NCBI RefSeq assembly: GCF_900460065.1
Contig: NZ_UAVD01000025.1
Location: 248,001-312,000, forward strand
From: Streptomyces griseus
GTDB taxonomy: Bacteria > Actinomycetota > Actinomycetes > Streptomycetales > Streptomycetaceae
Direction: 5' to 3'
DNA length: 64,000 nt
Shown here: positions 29,418-37,768 of the stretch, in pieces
How positions within the stretch are numbered: the first letter of the stretch is position 1
Layout: each line of letters begins with the position of its first letter
Position numbers and translations under genes: made by a program
The notes under the pieces: generated by a model
Seen by the model: the letters and a program-made list of their open reading frames with translations, nothing else
Database searches by the model: none
What the model was told of the DNA's origin: nothing

Positions 29418-29442
29418 CCATCGAATCGGGGGAGACACGACC

Positions 29443-30861
29443 ATGGGGCACCGCACCCCGCTCGCCGCCACGCTCGCGGCCAACTCCATTTCCACCGCAG
29501 GCACGTCACTGACCCTGATCGGCGTCCCCTGGTTCGTCCTGGAGACCACCGGCAGCGCCGGACGGGCCGGGCTCGTCGCCTTCTGCGCCACCCTGCCGAT
29601 CGTCGTCGCCGCCCTGATCGGCGGACCGTTCATCGACCGCATCGGCCGCCGCAGGGTCGCCGTCGCCTCCGACGCGGTGTGCGCGTCGGCCATCGCCGCC
29701 ATCCCCCTGCTGCACTTCGCCGGCGTCCTCGACTTCTGGATGCTGTGCGTGCTGATGGCGGTCAACGGGTTCGCCCACACCCCGGGCAACACCGCGCGCT
29801 ACGTCCTGATCCCCGACCTCGCCGCACACGCCGGCACCACCATCGCCCGGGCCGCCAGCCTCTTCGACGCGGTCTCGCGCGGCGCCCGGATGGTCGGCGC
29901 GGCCGTGGCCGGGATCCTCATCGCCTTCGTCGGCGCGGAGACGGCCCTGCTCGTGGACGCGGCGACGTTCGCCGTGTCCGCCCTGCTGATCGCGGCGGGC
30001 GTACGGGGAATCTCCGCGGCCGAGCCCCGCGAGGCCGAGGCGCCGGTGTCCCTGCGCGCCTACGGCACCGAACTCCGCGAGGGGTACGCCCACTTGCTGG
30101 ACAACCGGCTGCTGCTGGCGATCGTGGTCATGGTGATGTTCATGAACGGCACCGACCAGGGCTGGTACGCCGTGCTGCTCCCGGTGCACGCCGAGGCGGA
30201 ACTCGGCGGCGCCACCGCCATCGGGCTGCTCACCGCCGTGTTCGGGGCGGGCGGACTCGTGGGGGCGCTGCTGTACGGGGCGGTGGGGCACCGGTTCTCG
30301 CGGCGGGCGGTGTTCACGGTGTGCGTGATCCTGTGCGGCGCGCCGAGGTTCCTGGTCGCCGCGGTGACCGGGACGACGCCGCCGCTCGCCGTCACCATGC
30401 TGCTGGGCGGGATCGCGGGCGGCGTGCTGAACCCGATCCTGACGACGGTGATCTACGAACGGGTGCCGGACCGGCTGCGCAGCCGGGTCTCGGGGGCGCT
30501 GACGGCGGGCTGTGAGTTCGCGATGCCGCTGGGCGGGCTGGCGGCCGGGCTGCTGGTGGAGGGCGCGGGCGCGACGGGGGCGCTGCTGGCGATGGGCGGG
30601 GTCTACTTCCTGGCCACGCTGAGCCCGCTGGTGTTCCCCTCCTGGCGGACGCTGGACGACGGGCCGGTGGCGGCGGACGGGCCGGGCGCGGAGGAGCAGG
30701 ACGGGCCGGGCGCGGAGGAGCGGGAGGGGCCGGAGGGGCCGGGCGCGAGGGAACGCGAACGGCCGGACGCGGAGGGCGGACGGCTCGGCAAGTCCTCCGT
30801 ACCGCCTGCGGGGACCCGGGTCAGCAGCCCGGCACCTTCCCGCCCGTCTCCAGGGCCTTGA
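29443..30861 (+). CDS. MFS exporter
   Basis: This 472-residue major facilitator has about twelve membrane helices and the motif A-like loop GPFIDRIGRRRVAVASD after the second helix. The closest type is the MFS_3/enterobactin-exporter-like branch. The 60-residue hydrophilic C-terminal tail carries two copies of DGPGAEE, from a 24-base tandem repeat at 30676-30723. The last 41 bases overlap the 3' end of the converging Lon-like gene. Control is likely by the ArsR-type regulator in the same operon; the substrate is unknown. Confidence 0.87.
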   Translation: MGHRTPLAATLAANSISTAGTSLTLIGVPWFVLETTGSAGRAGLVAFCATLPIVVAALIGGPFIDRIGRRRVAVASDAVCASAIAAIPLLHFAGVLDFWMLCVLMAVNGFAHTPGNTARYVLIPDLAAHAGTTIARAASLFDAVSRGARMVGAAVAGILIAFVGAETALLVDAATFAVSALLIAAGVRGISAAEPREAEAPVSLRAYGTELREGYAHLLDNRLLLAIVVMVMFMNGTDQGWYAVLLPVHAEAELGGATAIGLLTAVFGAGGLVGALLYGAVGHRFSRRAVFTVCVILCGAPRFLVAAVTGTTPPLAVTMLLGGIAGGVLNPILTTVIYERVPDRLRSRVSGALTAGCEFAMPLGGLAAGLLVEGAGATGALLAMGGVYFLATLSPLVFPSWRTLDDGPVAADGPGAEEQDGPGAEEREGPEGPGARERERPDAEGGRLGKSSVPPAGTRVSSPAPSRPSPGP

Positions 30862-31609
30862 GCGAGCCGACCGCGTCCTTCAGCGTGGTGACGGGCACGA
30901 TCCGCAGCCCGTCGGGCGCCTCGGACTCCGCCTGGGCGCACTCGGCCTTCGGTACGAGGAAGACGCTCGCCCCGTCACGGTGGGCGCCCTGGGCCTTCAT
31001 CGACACGCCGCCGACCGCGCCGACCTTGCCGTCCGCGCTGATCGTCCCCGTACCGGCGATGGTGCGGCCGCCGGTGAGGTCGCCGCCGGAGCCGTCGCCG
31101 TCGAGCTTGTCGATGATGCCGAGGGAGAGGAAGAGGCCGGCGCTCGGGCCGCCGATGTCGCCGAGGTCCACCTCGACGCGCAGCGAACCGGGATCGCGGT
31201 CCAGGTAGTTCAGGGCGGCGTCGACGGCGACGTTCTGCGACTCCTTCATGTCGTCGAGGTTGTGCTTCTCGATCTCCTTCTCGGAGCCACCGGTGGGGTA
31301 GACGGAGTCGCGCGGCATCACCGCCCGGTCGGTCCGGAACCAGCCGTCGACCACCTCGCCGATCCGGACGTCGGCCTTGGGCCCGGTGGCGAGGATCGTC
31401 GTCATCCTCAGCTGCCCCTCGGTGGGCCGGGTCTCGGCGCCGGTGATGGTGATCACCGGCCGCCCGTCGTCCTTGCCGAGCACGTCCGCGGTCACCCCGG
31501 GCCGGGCCAGGGTGAACGGCAGCGGCGCGAAGGCCGCCGTACCGAAGAGGGCGAGGACGGGCAGCGCGCAGAGGGCGAGGACGCGGGGGCGCGTGAGACG
31601 AGTGAGCAC
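30821..31609 (-). CDS. Membrane-anchored Lon-like serine peptidase (S16)
   Basis: This 262-residue protein has an N-terminal membrane anchor (VLALCALPVLALFGTAAF, about residues 10-27) and a C-terminal Lon-type proteolytic domain outside the cell. The Ser-Lys dyad is visible as S156 in GDIGGPSAGLF and K205 in GGVSMKAQG. Relatives of the YlbL type carry a PDZ domain before the catalytic part; here that region looks too short for one. The GTG start at 31609 is preceded by TAGATT ending 7 bases upstream, so the mRNA is probably leaderless. Confidence 0.82.
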   Translation of the reverse strand: MLTRLTRPRVLALCALPVLALFGTAAFAPLPFTLARPGVTADVLGKDDGRPVITITGAETRPTEGQLRMTTILATGPKADVRIGEVVDGWFRTDRAVMPRDSVYPTGGSEKEIEKHNLDDMKESQNVAVDAALNYLDRDPGSLRVEVDLGDIGGPSAGLFLSLGIIDKLDGDGSGGDLTGGRTIAGTGTISADGKVGAVGGVSMKAQGAHRDGASVFLVPKAECAQAESEAPDGLRIVPVTTLKDAVGSLKALETGGKVPGC

Positions 31610-31760
31610 GCACCCAATCTAACCGCCGTCCTCCGGCCCGGACGCGCCAGAGGCGTACGCCGCCCCCGCCGCCTGTGCGGGGGGCCCGGCGCTCGCCGAC
31701 CGGGGCAGCCCCCGGGCCGTGTCCGCGACGTCCCGTCCGGCACGCGACGTCCGGCACGGG

Positions 31761-32405
31761 CTACCGCAGCGCGTCCGCCACCTCCCGGGCGGCGTCGAGC
31801 ACGCGCGGCCCGACCCGCTCCGGCACGGCGTCGGCGAGCATGACGACACCGACGCTGCCCTCCACGCCCGAGACCCCGACCAGGGGCGCGGCCGCCCCGC
31901 TGGCCCCGGCCTCCAGCTCGCCGTGGGTGAGGGTGTACCCGGGGTGTCCGGTCTCCGCCGTCTGCCGGGCGGACAGGATGGCCCGGCCCGCCGCACCCCG
32001 GTCCAGCGGATGCCGGAAGCCGGCCCGGTAGGCGACGTGGTAGTCGGTCCAGGTGGGCTCGACGACGGCGACCGCGAGGGCGTCGCTGCCGTCGACGAGC
32101 GTGAGATGGGCGGTGGCCCCTATGTCCTCGGCCAGGGAGCGCAGTGCGGGCAGCGCGGCCTCCCGGACGAGCGGATGCACCTGGCGGCCGAGCCGCAGCA
32201 CACCCAGGCCGACCCGGGCACGGCCGCCCAGGTCACGGCGGACCAGGGCGTGCTGCTCCAGGGTGGCGAGCAATCGGTAGACGACGGTCCGATTGACACC
32301 GAGCTTGTTGGACAACTCGGTGACCGTCAGGCCGTGATCGGTGTCGGCGAGCAGTTTGAGGACGCGCAGTCCTCGGTCGAGCGTCTGGGAGGTCTCCGCT
32401 GTCAC
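31761..32405 (-). CDS. IclR-family regulator
   Basis: This 214-residue regulator has an N-terminal winged helix (SQTLDRGLRVLKLLAD, then LTVTELSNKLGVNRTVVYRLLATLE) and a C-terminal effector-binding domain (HLTLVDGSDALAVAVVEP, then YRAGFRHPLDRGAAGRAIL). The GTG start follows AGGAGAGG. No catabolic operon is adjacent, so the regulon cannot be inferred from position. Confidence 0.88.
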   Translation of the reverse strand: MTAETSQTLDRGLRVLKLLADTDHGLTVTELSNKLGVNRTVVYRLLATLEQHALVRRDLGGRARVGLGVLRLGRQVHPLVREAALPALRSLAEDIGATAHLTLVDGSDALAVAVVEPTWTDYHVAYRAGFRHPLDRGAAGRAILSARQTAETGHPGYTLTHGELEAGASGAAAPLVGVSGVEGSVGVVMLADAVPERVGPRVLDAAREVADALR

Positions 32406-32816
32406 GACGCCCTCTCCTCTTCGGGGTGAGCGACGACGGTCCTGCTCCGGCGGGGTTGCGGCGCCGGTCCCAGCGGCGACGCACGGAGAGGCCGCCGGCC
32501 TGGCAAGGCACCGGCTGCGCTCCGCGGCGGCGTTGCCACGGGGCGTTCATATGGCGGGGACAGTAGCGAGCCAGTCCGCTCAGCGGAAGTCCTCGTCCAG
32601 AATCCGGTCTCCGGACACGGAGCCCCGGAACGGCCCGCACATAAGGGCCGGTCAGCGGGACGGCGTCCGGAAAGCGAACATCTACGCGCGTTCACGTGTC
32701 ACGACTGGTGTTCGACAGGCAACACGCAGGGGTGAACAGGCGTTAACACCGCGTGAAGAATTGGTACACGATTCCTCGCGCCTCTCCCCCGGCCGGCGGC
32801 CCCGGCGGGGACGCGA
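32406..32816. other. Long non-coding gap upstream of iclR gene
   Basis: No credible gene or RNA is seen. Loose inverted motifs occur around 32709-32750 (GTGTT paired with AACAC, and GGTGAAC near GTTAACACC), which could bind a regulator, but they are weak. Confidence 0.4.
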
Positions 32817-32856
32817 AGGAGGGCGGGACACGTGGCCGCACGCGTCCCGCCCTCCT
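32817..32856 (-). terminator. Terminator after SF2 helicase
   Basis: AGGAGGGCGGGAC (32817-32829) pairs with GTCCCGCCCTCCT (32844-32856) 17 bases past the helicase stop. Confidence 0.8.
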
Positions 32857-32872
32857 CTTCTCTTCCTCCCGC

Positions 32873-34657
32873 TCACGTCATGCGCGTGGCCCACTCCTGG
32901 ACCTTCACGATGCGCGTCTGGATCTGGTGGGCCGTGGCCTCCGCGCTCGGCGGGCCGCCGCAGACCCGGCGCAGTTCGTTGTGGATCACTCCGTGCGGTT
33001 TGCCGCTCTGGTGGGTGTAGGCGGAGACCATGGTGTTGAGCTGCTTGCGCAGGCTGAGCAGCTGCTTGTGGGTCACCACCGGCCGGGCCTCGGCCGGCTT
33101 CTCCAGGAGGTCGGCCTCCTCGGCCGGCTTCTGGCGGCTGTGCGCGATCTGCCGGCTCTGCCGCTTCTGGAGGAGCAGCTGGACCTGGTCGGGCTCCAGG
33201 AGCCCGGGGATGCCGAGGTAGTCCTGCTCCTCCTCGGAGCCCGGGTGCGCCTGCATGCCGAACTCGGCGCCGTCGTACAGCACCCGGTCGAAGACGGCGT
33301 CGGACTCCAGCGCCTCGAAGGGCAGCTGGTCCTCGGTCTCCTCGTCCTCCAGCTTCTCCGCGTCGGCGAGGAGCTTGTCCTCCTCGGAGAACGGGTTCTC
33401 CTCCTCGCCGCCCTTCTTCGGCTTGTCGAGCACGTGGTCGCGCTCGACCTCCATCTCGTTGGCGAAGTCGAGGAGCATCGGGATGGTCGGGACGAAGACG
33501 GAGGCGGTCTCGCCGCGCCTGCGGGAGCGCACGAAGCGGCCGACGGCCTGGGCGAAGAAGAGGGGCGTGGAGATCGTCGTCGCGTAGACGCCGACGGCGA
33601 GGCGCGGCACGTCGACGCCCTCGGACACCATGCGGACCGCGACCATCCAGCGCGACTCGTCCCCGCTGAACCGGTCGATCTTCTTGGACGCGGCCTTCTC
33701 GTCGGAGAGGACGACCGTCGGCGTCTCGCCGGTGACCTTCTTCAGGATCTTGGCGTACGCGCGGGCCGACTCCTGGTCGGTCGCGATGACGAGGCCGCCC
33801 GCGTCGGGGATGCCCTTGCGGACCTCGGTGAGCCGCTTGTCGGCGGCGGCGAGCACGTTGGGGATCCATTCGCCGGTGGGCGCCAGCGCGGTGCGCCAGG
33901 CCTGCCCGATGGCGTCCTTGGTCATCGGCTCGCCGAGCCGGGCGGCGATCTCGTCGCCGGCCTTGGTGCGCCAGCGCATGTTGCCGCTGTAGCTGAGGAA
34001 GATGACCGGGCGGACGACGCCGTCGGCGAGCGCGTTGCCGTAGCCGTAGGTGTAGTCGGCGGAGGAGCGGCGGATGCCGTCGTTGCCCTCCTCGTACGCG
34101 ACGAACGGGATCGGGTTGGTGTCCGACCGGAACGGCGTACCGGTCAGCGCGAGCCGCCGGGTCGCCGGGTCGAACGCCTCCTGACAGGCCTCGCCCCAGG
34201 ACTTCGAGTCACCGGCGTGGTGGATCTCGTCGAGGATCACGAGCGTCTTGCGCTGCTCGCAGCGGTTGCGGTGCAGCATCGGACGGACGCCGACACCGGC
34301 GTACGTCACGGCGACCCCGTGGTACTCCTTGCTCAGCGGTCCCGCGCTGTAGTCGGGGTCGAGCTTGATCCCTATCCGCGCAGCCGCCTCCGCCCACTGC
34401 TTCTTGAGGTGCTCGGTCGGGGCGACGACGGTGATCTGCTGCACGACATGGTGGTGCAGCAGCCACGACGCGAGGGTCAGCGCGAACGTGGTCTTGCCCG
34501 CGCCGGGCGTCGCGACGGCGAGGAAGTCGCGCGGCTGCTCCTGGACGTACCTCTCCATGGCGCCCTGCTGCCAGGCTCGCAGCTTGCCGGCGGTGCCCCA
34601 GGGGGCGCGGCCGGGAAAGGCGGGTGAGAGGTGGTGGGAGGCGGTGGTAGTAGTCAC
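32873..34657 (-). CDS. SF2 DEAD/DEAH-type helicase
   Basis: This 594-residue superfamily 2 helicase has Walker A ATPGAGKTT (residues 49-57) and motif II DEIHH. Motif III is LTGTPFRSD; motif VI is likely QAVGRFVRSRRRG. A 150-residue acidic then basic C-terminal region follows the helicase core. It resembles the XPB/type III restriction helicase branch common in actinobacteria, but no nuclease or methylase is adjacent, so a DNA repair role is more likely than restriction. The GTG start at 34657 is chosen over GTG 34702 because GGAG precedes it and the known family starts near TTTTASHH. Confidence 0.87.
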   Translation of the reverse strand: MTTTTASHHLSPAFPGRAPWGTAGKLRAWQQGAMERYVQEQPRDFLAVATPGAGKTTFALTLASWLLHHHVVQQITVVAPTEHLKKQWAEAAARIGIKLDPDYSAGPLSKEYHGVAVTYAGVGVRPMLHRNRCEQRKTLVILDEIHHAGDSKSWGEACQEAFDPATRRLALTGTPFRSDTNPIPFVAYEEGNDGIRRSSADYTYGYGNALADGVVRPVIFLSYSGNMRWRTKAGDEIAARLGEPMTKDAIGQAWRTALAPTGEWIPNVLAAADKRLTEVRKGIPDAGGLVIATDQESARAYAKILKKVTGETPTVVLSDEKAASKKIDRFSGDESRWMVAVRMVSEGVDVPRLAVGVYATTISTPLFFAQAVGRFVRSRRRGETASVFVPTIPMLLDFANEMEVERDHVLDKPKKGGEEENPFSEEDKLLADAEKLEDEETEDQLPFEALESDAVFDRVLYDGAEFGMQAHPGSEEEQDYLGIPGLLEPDQVQLLLQKRQSRQIAHSRQKPAEEADLLEKPAEARPVVTHKQLLSLRKQLNTMVSAYTHQSGKPHGVIHNELRRVCGGPPSAEATAHQIQTRIVKVQEWATRMT

Positions 34658-34970
34658 GGTCTCCGGTTCGGGGCTCTCGGGTACGTGGGGTGCTGTCCGC
34701 ACCGGAGCGGCCCTGATCGGCCCGGCCCGCGATACGACAACCGGGCCACCCTACCGGTGGGCCGGTGGATAGGCCGTACGAACGAGCCGTGGTCCGGTTC
34801 CGTTGAGACTCTCTTCACAGGGAGGCGCCGGGGCCCGGTCCCCGGCTCGCGGCACCCCCGGAGCCCGCCCTCCGGCACCCCGCCCGGCGGGCCCCCGGCC
34901 GCCCCCACCGGCCCCTCGCACCAGCGGCGTTCCGCCGCCCCGGCACGCTCCGGGGCCCGCCCCTCGCCGC
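34658..34970. other. Non-coding gap between helicase and MFS gene
   Basis: A GC-rich gap of 313 bases. It must contain the helicase promoter and the MFS transcript end. One imperfect hairpin is visible near 34742-34767 (CCGGGCCACC and GGTGGGCCGG). Nothing else is supported. Confidence 0.4.
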
Positions 34971-36476
34971 TCACTTCTCCCGTACGACGACCCGGGTCGC
35001 CACCCAGGCCCCGACCAGCGCCACCCCCGCCATCGGCAGGAACACGGCGGCGAACGCGCCCGGGTGCGAACCGGAGGCTCCGGCCTCCACCGCCCCGTGC
35101 GCCGCCGCGCCCACCGCCCCGCCGCCGAGCGCGGCGAAGGCCGCCCCGCCGGCGGCCAGGAGCAGCACGTTGGAGAGCCCGTCGGAGATCTGGAGGGCGG
35201 CGGAGTTGGAGCCCGCCTCCTCGGGGGCCGACAGCTTCAGCAGCAGCACGCTGGTGGAGGCGATCACCATGCCCATCCCGAAGCAGCCGAAGGCCCAGGC
35301 GACGGCGACGATCCAGACCGGCACCCCCTCGATCAGCACGGAGGGCGCGACGGCGATCGAGGCGGCGACCAGCACCATGCCGCTGACCATCAGCCGCTCC
35401 CGGTGGGGCTCCATGCGCGGCCGGGACTGCACGAACGAACCGAGCGCCCAGGTCGCCCCGCCCACCGCCAGCGAGAGTCCGGCCATCGTCGGGGACAGCC
35501 CGCGCTGGGTGACCAGCATCAGCGGTACGAAGGACTCGGCGGCGATGAACGACCCGGCGGCGACCCCGCGCAGCAGGACCACCGAGGGCAGCCCGCGCCC
35601 CGCCCGTACGGTCCCGGTGGGCAGCAGTCCGCGGACGGCGGGCACCAGCAGGGCGACGCCGAGGGCGGCGGGCAGGAGGGCGAGCCAGTTCAGCTCCTGT
35701 CCCGCGTACTGGAGCAGCCCCGCCCCGGCCGATATCCCGAGGGCGAGCCTGATCCGGCGGCGGTCGTACGGTTCGTCGGCGGCGGCCGGGTCCGCGGGCC
35801 CGGACGCCGTCCGCCGGATCGCCGGGAGGGCCAGGGCGAGCGGGATCACGATGAGGGCGGGGATGCCGACGAAGACCCAGCGCCACCCGAGCTGTTCGGT
35901 GACCGTCCCGGAGGCGAGCGGACCGACGACGGAGGGGATCACCCAGCTCGCGGCGAAGGCGGCGAGGATCGCGGGCCGGATGCGCTCGGGGTAGGCCCGC
36001 CCGATGACCACGTACAGGGCGACGATCACCAGCCCGCCGCCGAGGCCCTGGACCGCCCGGCCCGCGATGAAGACCCACATGCTGGTGGCTGCCCCGGAGA
36101 GCAGCAGGCCGACGCCGAACGCGGTGATCCCGGTGGCGAGCGGCTGGAGCGGACCGCGCCGGTCGGCCCACTGCCCGGAGAGGACCATGGCGAACAGGCT
36201 GGTGGTGAAGTACGCGGAGAAGGCGAAGGCGTAGAGGGGGATCCCGTTCAGCTCGCGCGCGGCGACCGGCATGGCCGTGCCGACCGCCGTGGCCTCGAAC
36301 GCGATGAGGAACACCACGGAGACGATGCCGATGCTGAGCGCCCGGTAGGTGCGCCCGAGGACCCCTTCGACGGCTGCGAGGGGGAGGTCGGACAGCGGGT
36401 CCGAGGAGTGATCGTCGGTCGCGGGCGGCGCGAGGTGTGCGGCATCGGCGCCGTCACGCGGTTCGAGGGCGGTCAT
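34971..36476 (-). CDS. MFS drug exporter, 14-helix type
   Basis: This 501-residue major facilitator (DHA2-like) has motif A-type SGQWADRRGPLQPL after helix 2 and the motif C-type pattern in WVIPSVVGPLASGTVTE. It is preceded by a 50-residue acidic N-terminus. The mRNA looks leaderless: TACGCT ends 7 bases before the ATG at 36476. No dedicated regulator is adjacent. Substrates cannot be deduced. Confidence 0.87.
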   Translation of the reverse strand: MTALEPRDGADAAHLAPPATDDHSSDPLSDLPLAAVEGVLGRTYRALSIGIVSVVFLIAFEATAVGTAMPVAARELNGIPLYAFAFSAYFTTSLFAMVLSGQWADRRGPLQPLATGITAFGVGLLLSGAATSMWVFIAGRAVQGLGGGLVIVALYVVIGRAYPERIRPAILAAFAASWVIPSVVGPLASGTVTEQLGWRWVFVGIPALIVIPLALALPAIRRTASGPADPAAADEPYDRRRIRLALGISAGAGLLQYAGQELNWLALLPAALGVALLVPAVRGLLPTGTVRAGRGLPSVVLLRGVAAGSFIAAESFVPLMLVTQRGLSPTMAGLSLAVGGATWALGSFVQSRPRMEPHRERLMVSGMVLVAASIAVAPSVLIEGVPVWIVAVAWAFGCFGMGMVIASTSVLLLKLSAPEEAGSNSAALQISDGLSNVLLLAAGGAAFAALGGGAVGAAAHGAVEAGASGSHPGAFAAVFLPMAGVALVGAWVATRVVVREK

Positions 36477-36620
36477 GGGCCCAGCGTAAGGGGCATGGAA
36501 CGGTTTGAACCCTGTCGATGTACGGTCCTCCGCTCGGCCCTTGGTCGTAGGTCCCGGGCCCCGGCGCCCGACCGGATGTGAACGGCGTATGGCAGTCGCG
36601 TTGCGGGCCCGCCGGATGCC

Positions 36621-36649
36621 TTGAGGCGGCGGGCGACGGCCCGTAGCGT
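36621..36649 (+). promoter_or_regulatory. Promoter of tRNA-Cys
   Basis: TTGAGG (36621-36626), a 17-base spacer and TAGCGT (36644-36649) lie about 45 bases upstream of the mature tRNA. Confidence 0.65.
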
Positions 36650-36693
36650 CAGGGACGGCGGGAGAACAGGACACGCGGCACCGCACCGCACCC

Positions 36694-36765
36694 GACCGTG
36701 TGCCCGAGAGGCTCAGGGGCTCGACTGCAACTCGAGTTACACCGGTTCGAATCCGGTCACGGTCT
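36694..36765 (+). tRNA. tRNA-Cys (GCA)
   Basis: The cloverleaf folds fully: acceptor GACCGTG with CACGGTC, a three-pair D stem (CCC/GGG), anticodon stem CTCGA/TCGAG with loop CTGCAAC (anticodon GCA), a four-base variable region and T arm ACCGG-TTCGAAT-CCGGT. The discriminator base is T, the known identity base for cysteinyl-tRNA synthetase. CCA is not encoded. A terminator follows 8 bases later. Confidence 0.93.
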
Positions 36766-36772
36766 CCGTCGC

Positions 36773-36808
36773 GAAGCGGCCGCCCCCACGGCAGGGGGCG
36801 GCCGCTTC
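36773..36808 (+). terminator. Terminator after tRNA-Cys
   Basis: GAAGCGGCCGCCCCC (36773-36787) and its exact complement (36794-36808) form a 15-base stem followed by CGTTTCGC. It may also serve the converging membrane protein gene. Confidence 0.88.
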
Positions 36809-36831
36809 CGTTTCGCGCCTCGCAGCGGTCC

Positions 36832-37593
36832 TCACGACTTCAGGGCCTTCATCACCTCGCGCGTGTCACTGATCAGCTCGGCCCGGTGGGCGAGCATCTC
36901 GGGCTGGTCCACCACCTCGGGCAGCGATTCCGTTCCGTTGTCGATGTCCGGCGGGGACATCCAGGAGGTCAGAGTGAGCGTCACGACGGCACCGCCGTCC
37001 ACCACCCGTACGCTCATCGATTCGTCCTCCATGATCAGCAGGTACGCCAGATCGCCGAGGCCCGGTACGCGCTCCACCCGGTCCACGCCCGTGCCGTCGA
37101 TCTCCGTCAGCGTGCTGCTCGCCTCGAACTCGGGACGCGGGTCGGTCTCCTTGTGCAGCTCGGCCGTGAGGGACGCCTGATAGCCGGTGGACCAGCCCAC
37201 GCCCTCCTCGCCGTCCGGCGCGCGCACCACCGCCACCGTGAAGTCGACGGTGCAGCGGATGCGGTGGAGGGCGGGGTGCTCGATGCCGTCCAGCTCGGTC
37301 GACGGCGCGCCCGCCGGCCCCACCGCGGCGGAGAGCGCCTTCAGCTCCACCGCCGCGCAGGAGCCGGACTCCACGCGGTAACCGCGCGGGTCGGGCTTCC
37401 GGTCGCCGCCGATCCCGTACGCGAAGACCGCCGTGGCCCACACGGCGGACGCCACGACCGCTCCGGCGGCGGCCCACAGCAGCCCCCGCCCCCGCCGCCG
37501 GCCGCCCGCCGACGGACCCCGGTCGAACCCGCTCACCTGGTCCGGGGGCCCGTCCGGCCCGGCCTCGCCCACCAGTTCCGGCTCAGTGATCAC
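36832..37593 (-). CDS. Single-pass membrane protein of unknown function
   Basis: This 253-residue protein has an acidic N-terminus, one membrane helix (LLWAAAGAVVASAVWATAVFAYG, around residues 39-60) and a 190-residue extracellular part. That part holds two Cys (SGSCAAVEL and RIRCTVDFT) that could form a disulfide. The late region (RVVDGGAVVTLTLTSWM) looks like beta strands. No family is recognised. The GTG start at 37593 follows GGGGAG by about 9 bases. Confidence 0.7.
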   Translation of the reverse strand: MITEPELVGEAGPDGPPDQVSGFDRGPSAGGRRRGRGLLWAAAGAVVASAVWATAVFAYGIGGDRKPDPRGYRVESGSCAAVELKALSAAVGPAGAPSTELDGIEHPALHRIRCTVDFTVAVVRAPDGEEGVGWSTGYQASLTAELHKETDPRPEFEASSTLTEIDGTGVDRVERVPGLGDLAYLLIMEDESMSVRVVDGGAVVTLTLTSWMSPPDIDNGTESLPEVVDQPEMLAHRAELISDTREVMKALKS

Positions 37594-37711
37594 GTACGGG
37601 CTCTCCCCTGGTCGGACGACGGGCGGTACGAACCTTCGGACGGTTCCGGCCCCTCGGGGCATTCTCCAGCTCGGGGGGCCGGCCGGGAAGTCTCGGGCGG
37701 GGAACCCGAAG

Positions 37712-37754
37712 GGCCCCGCACGGAACCCGAAGCCCGGGGTTCACGTGCGGGGCC
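37712..37754 (-). terminator. Terminator after secreted protein gene
   Basis: GGCCCCGCACG pairs with CGTGCGGGGCC, and an inner GAACCC pairs with GGGTTC, 14 bases past the stop of the secreted protein gene. Confidence 0.85.
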
Positions 37755-37768
37755 GCCGGCGGGGCCCG

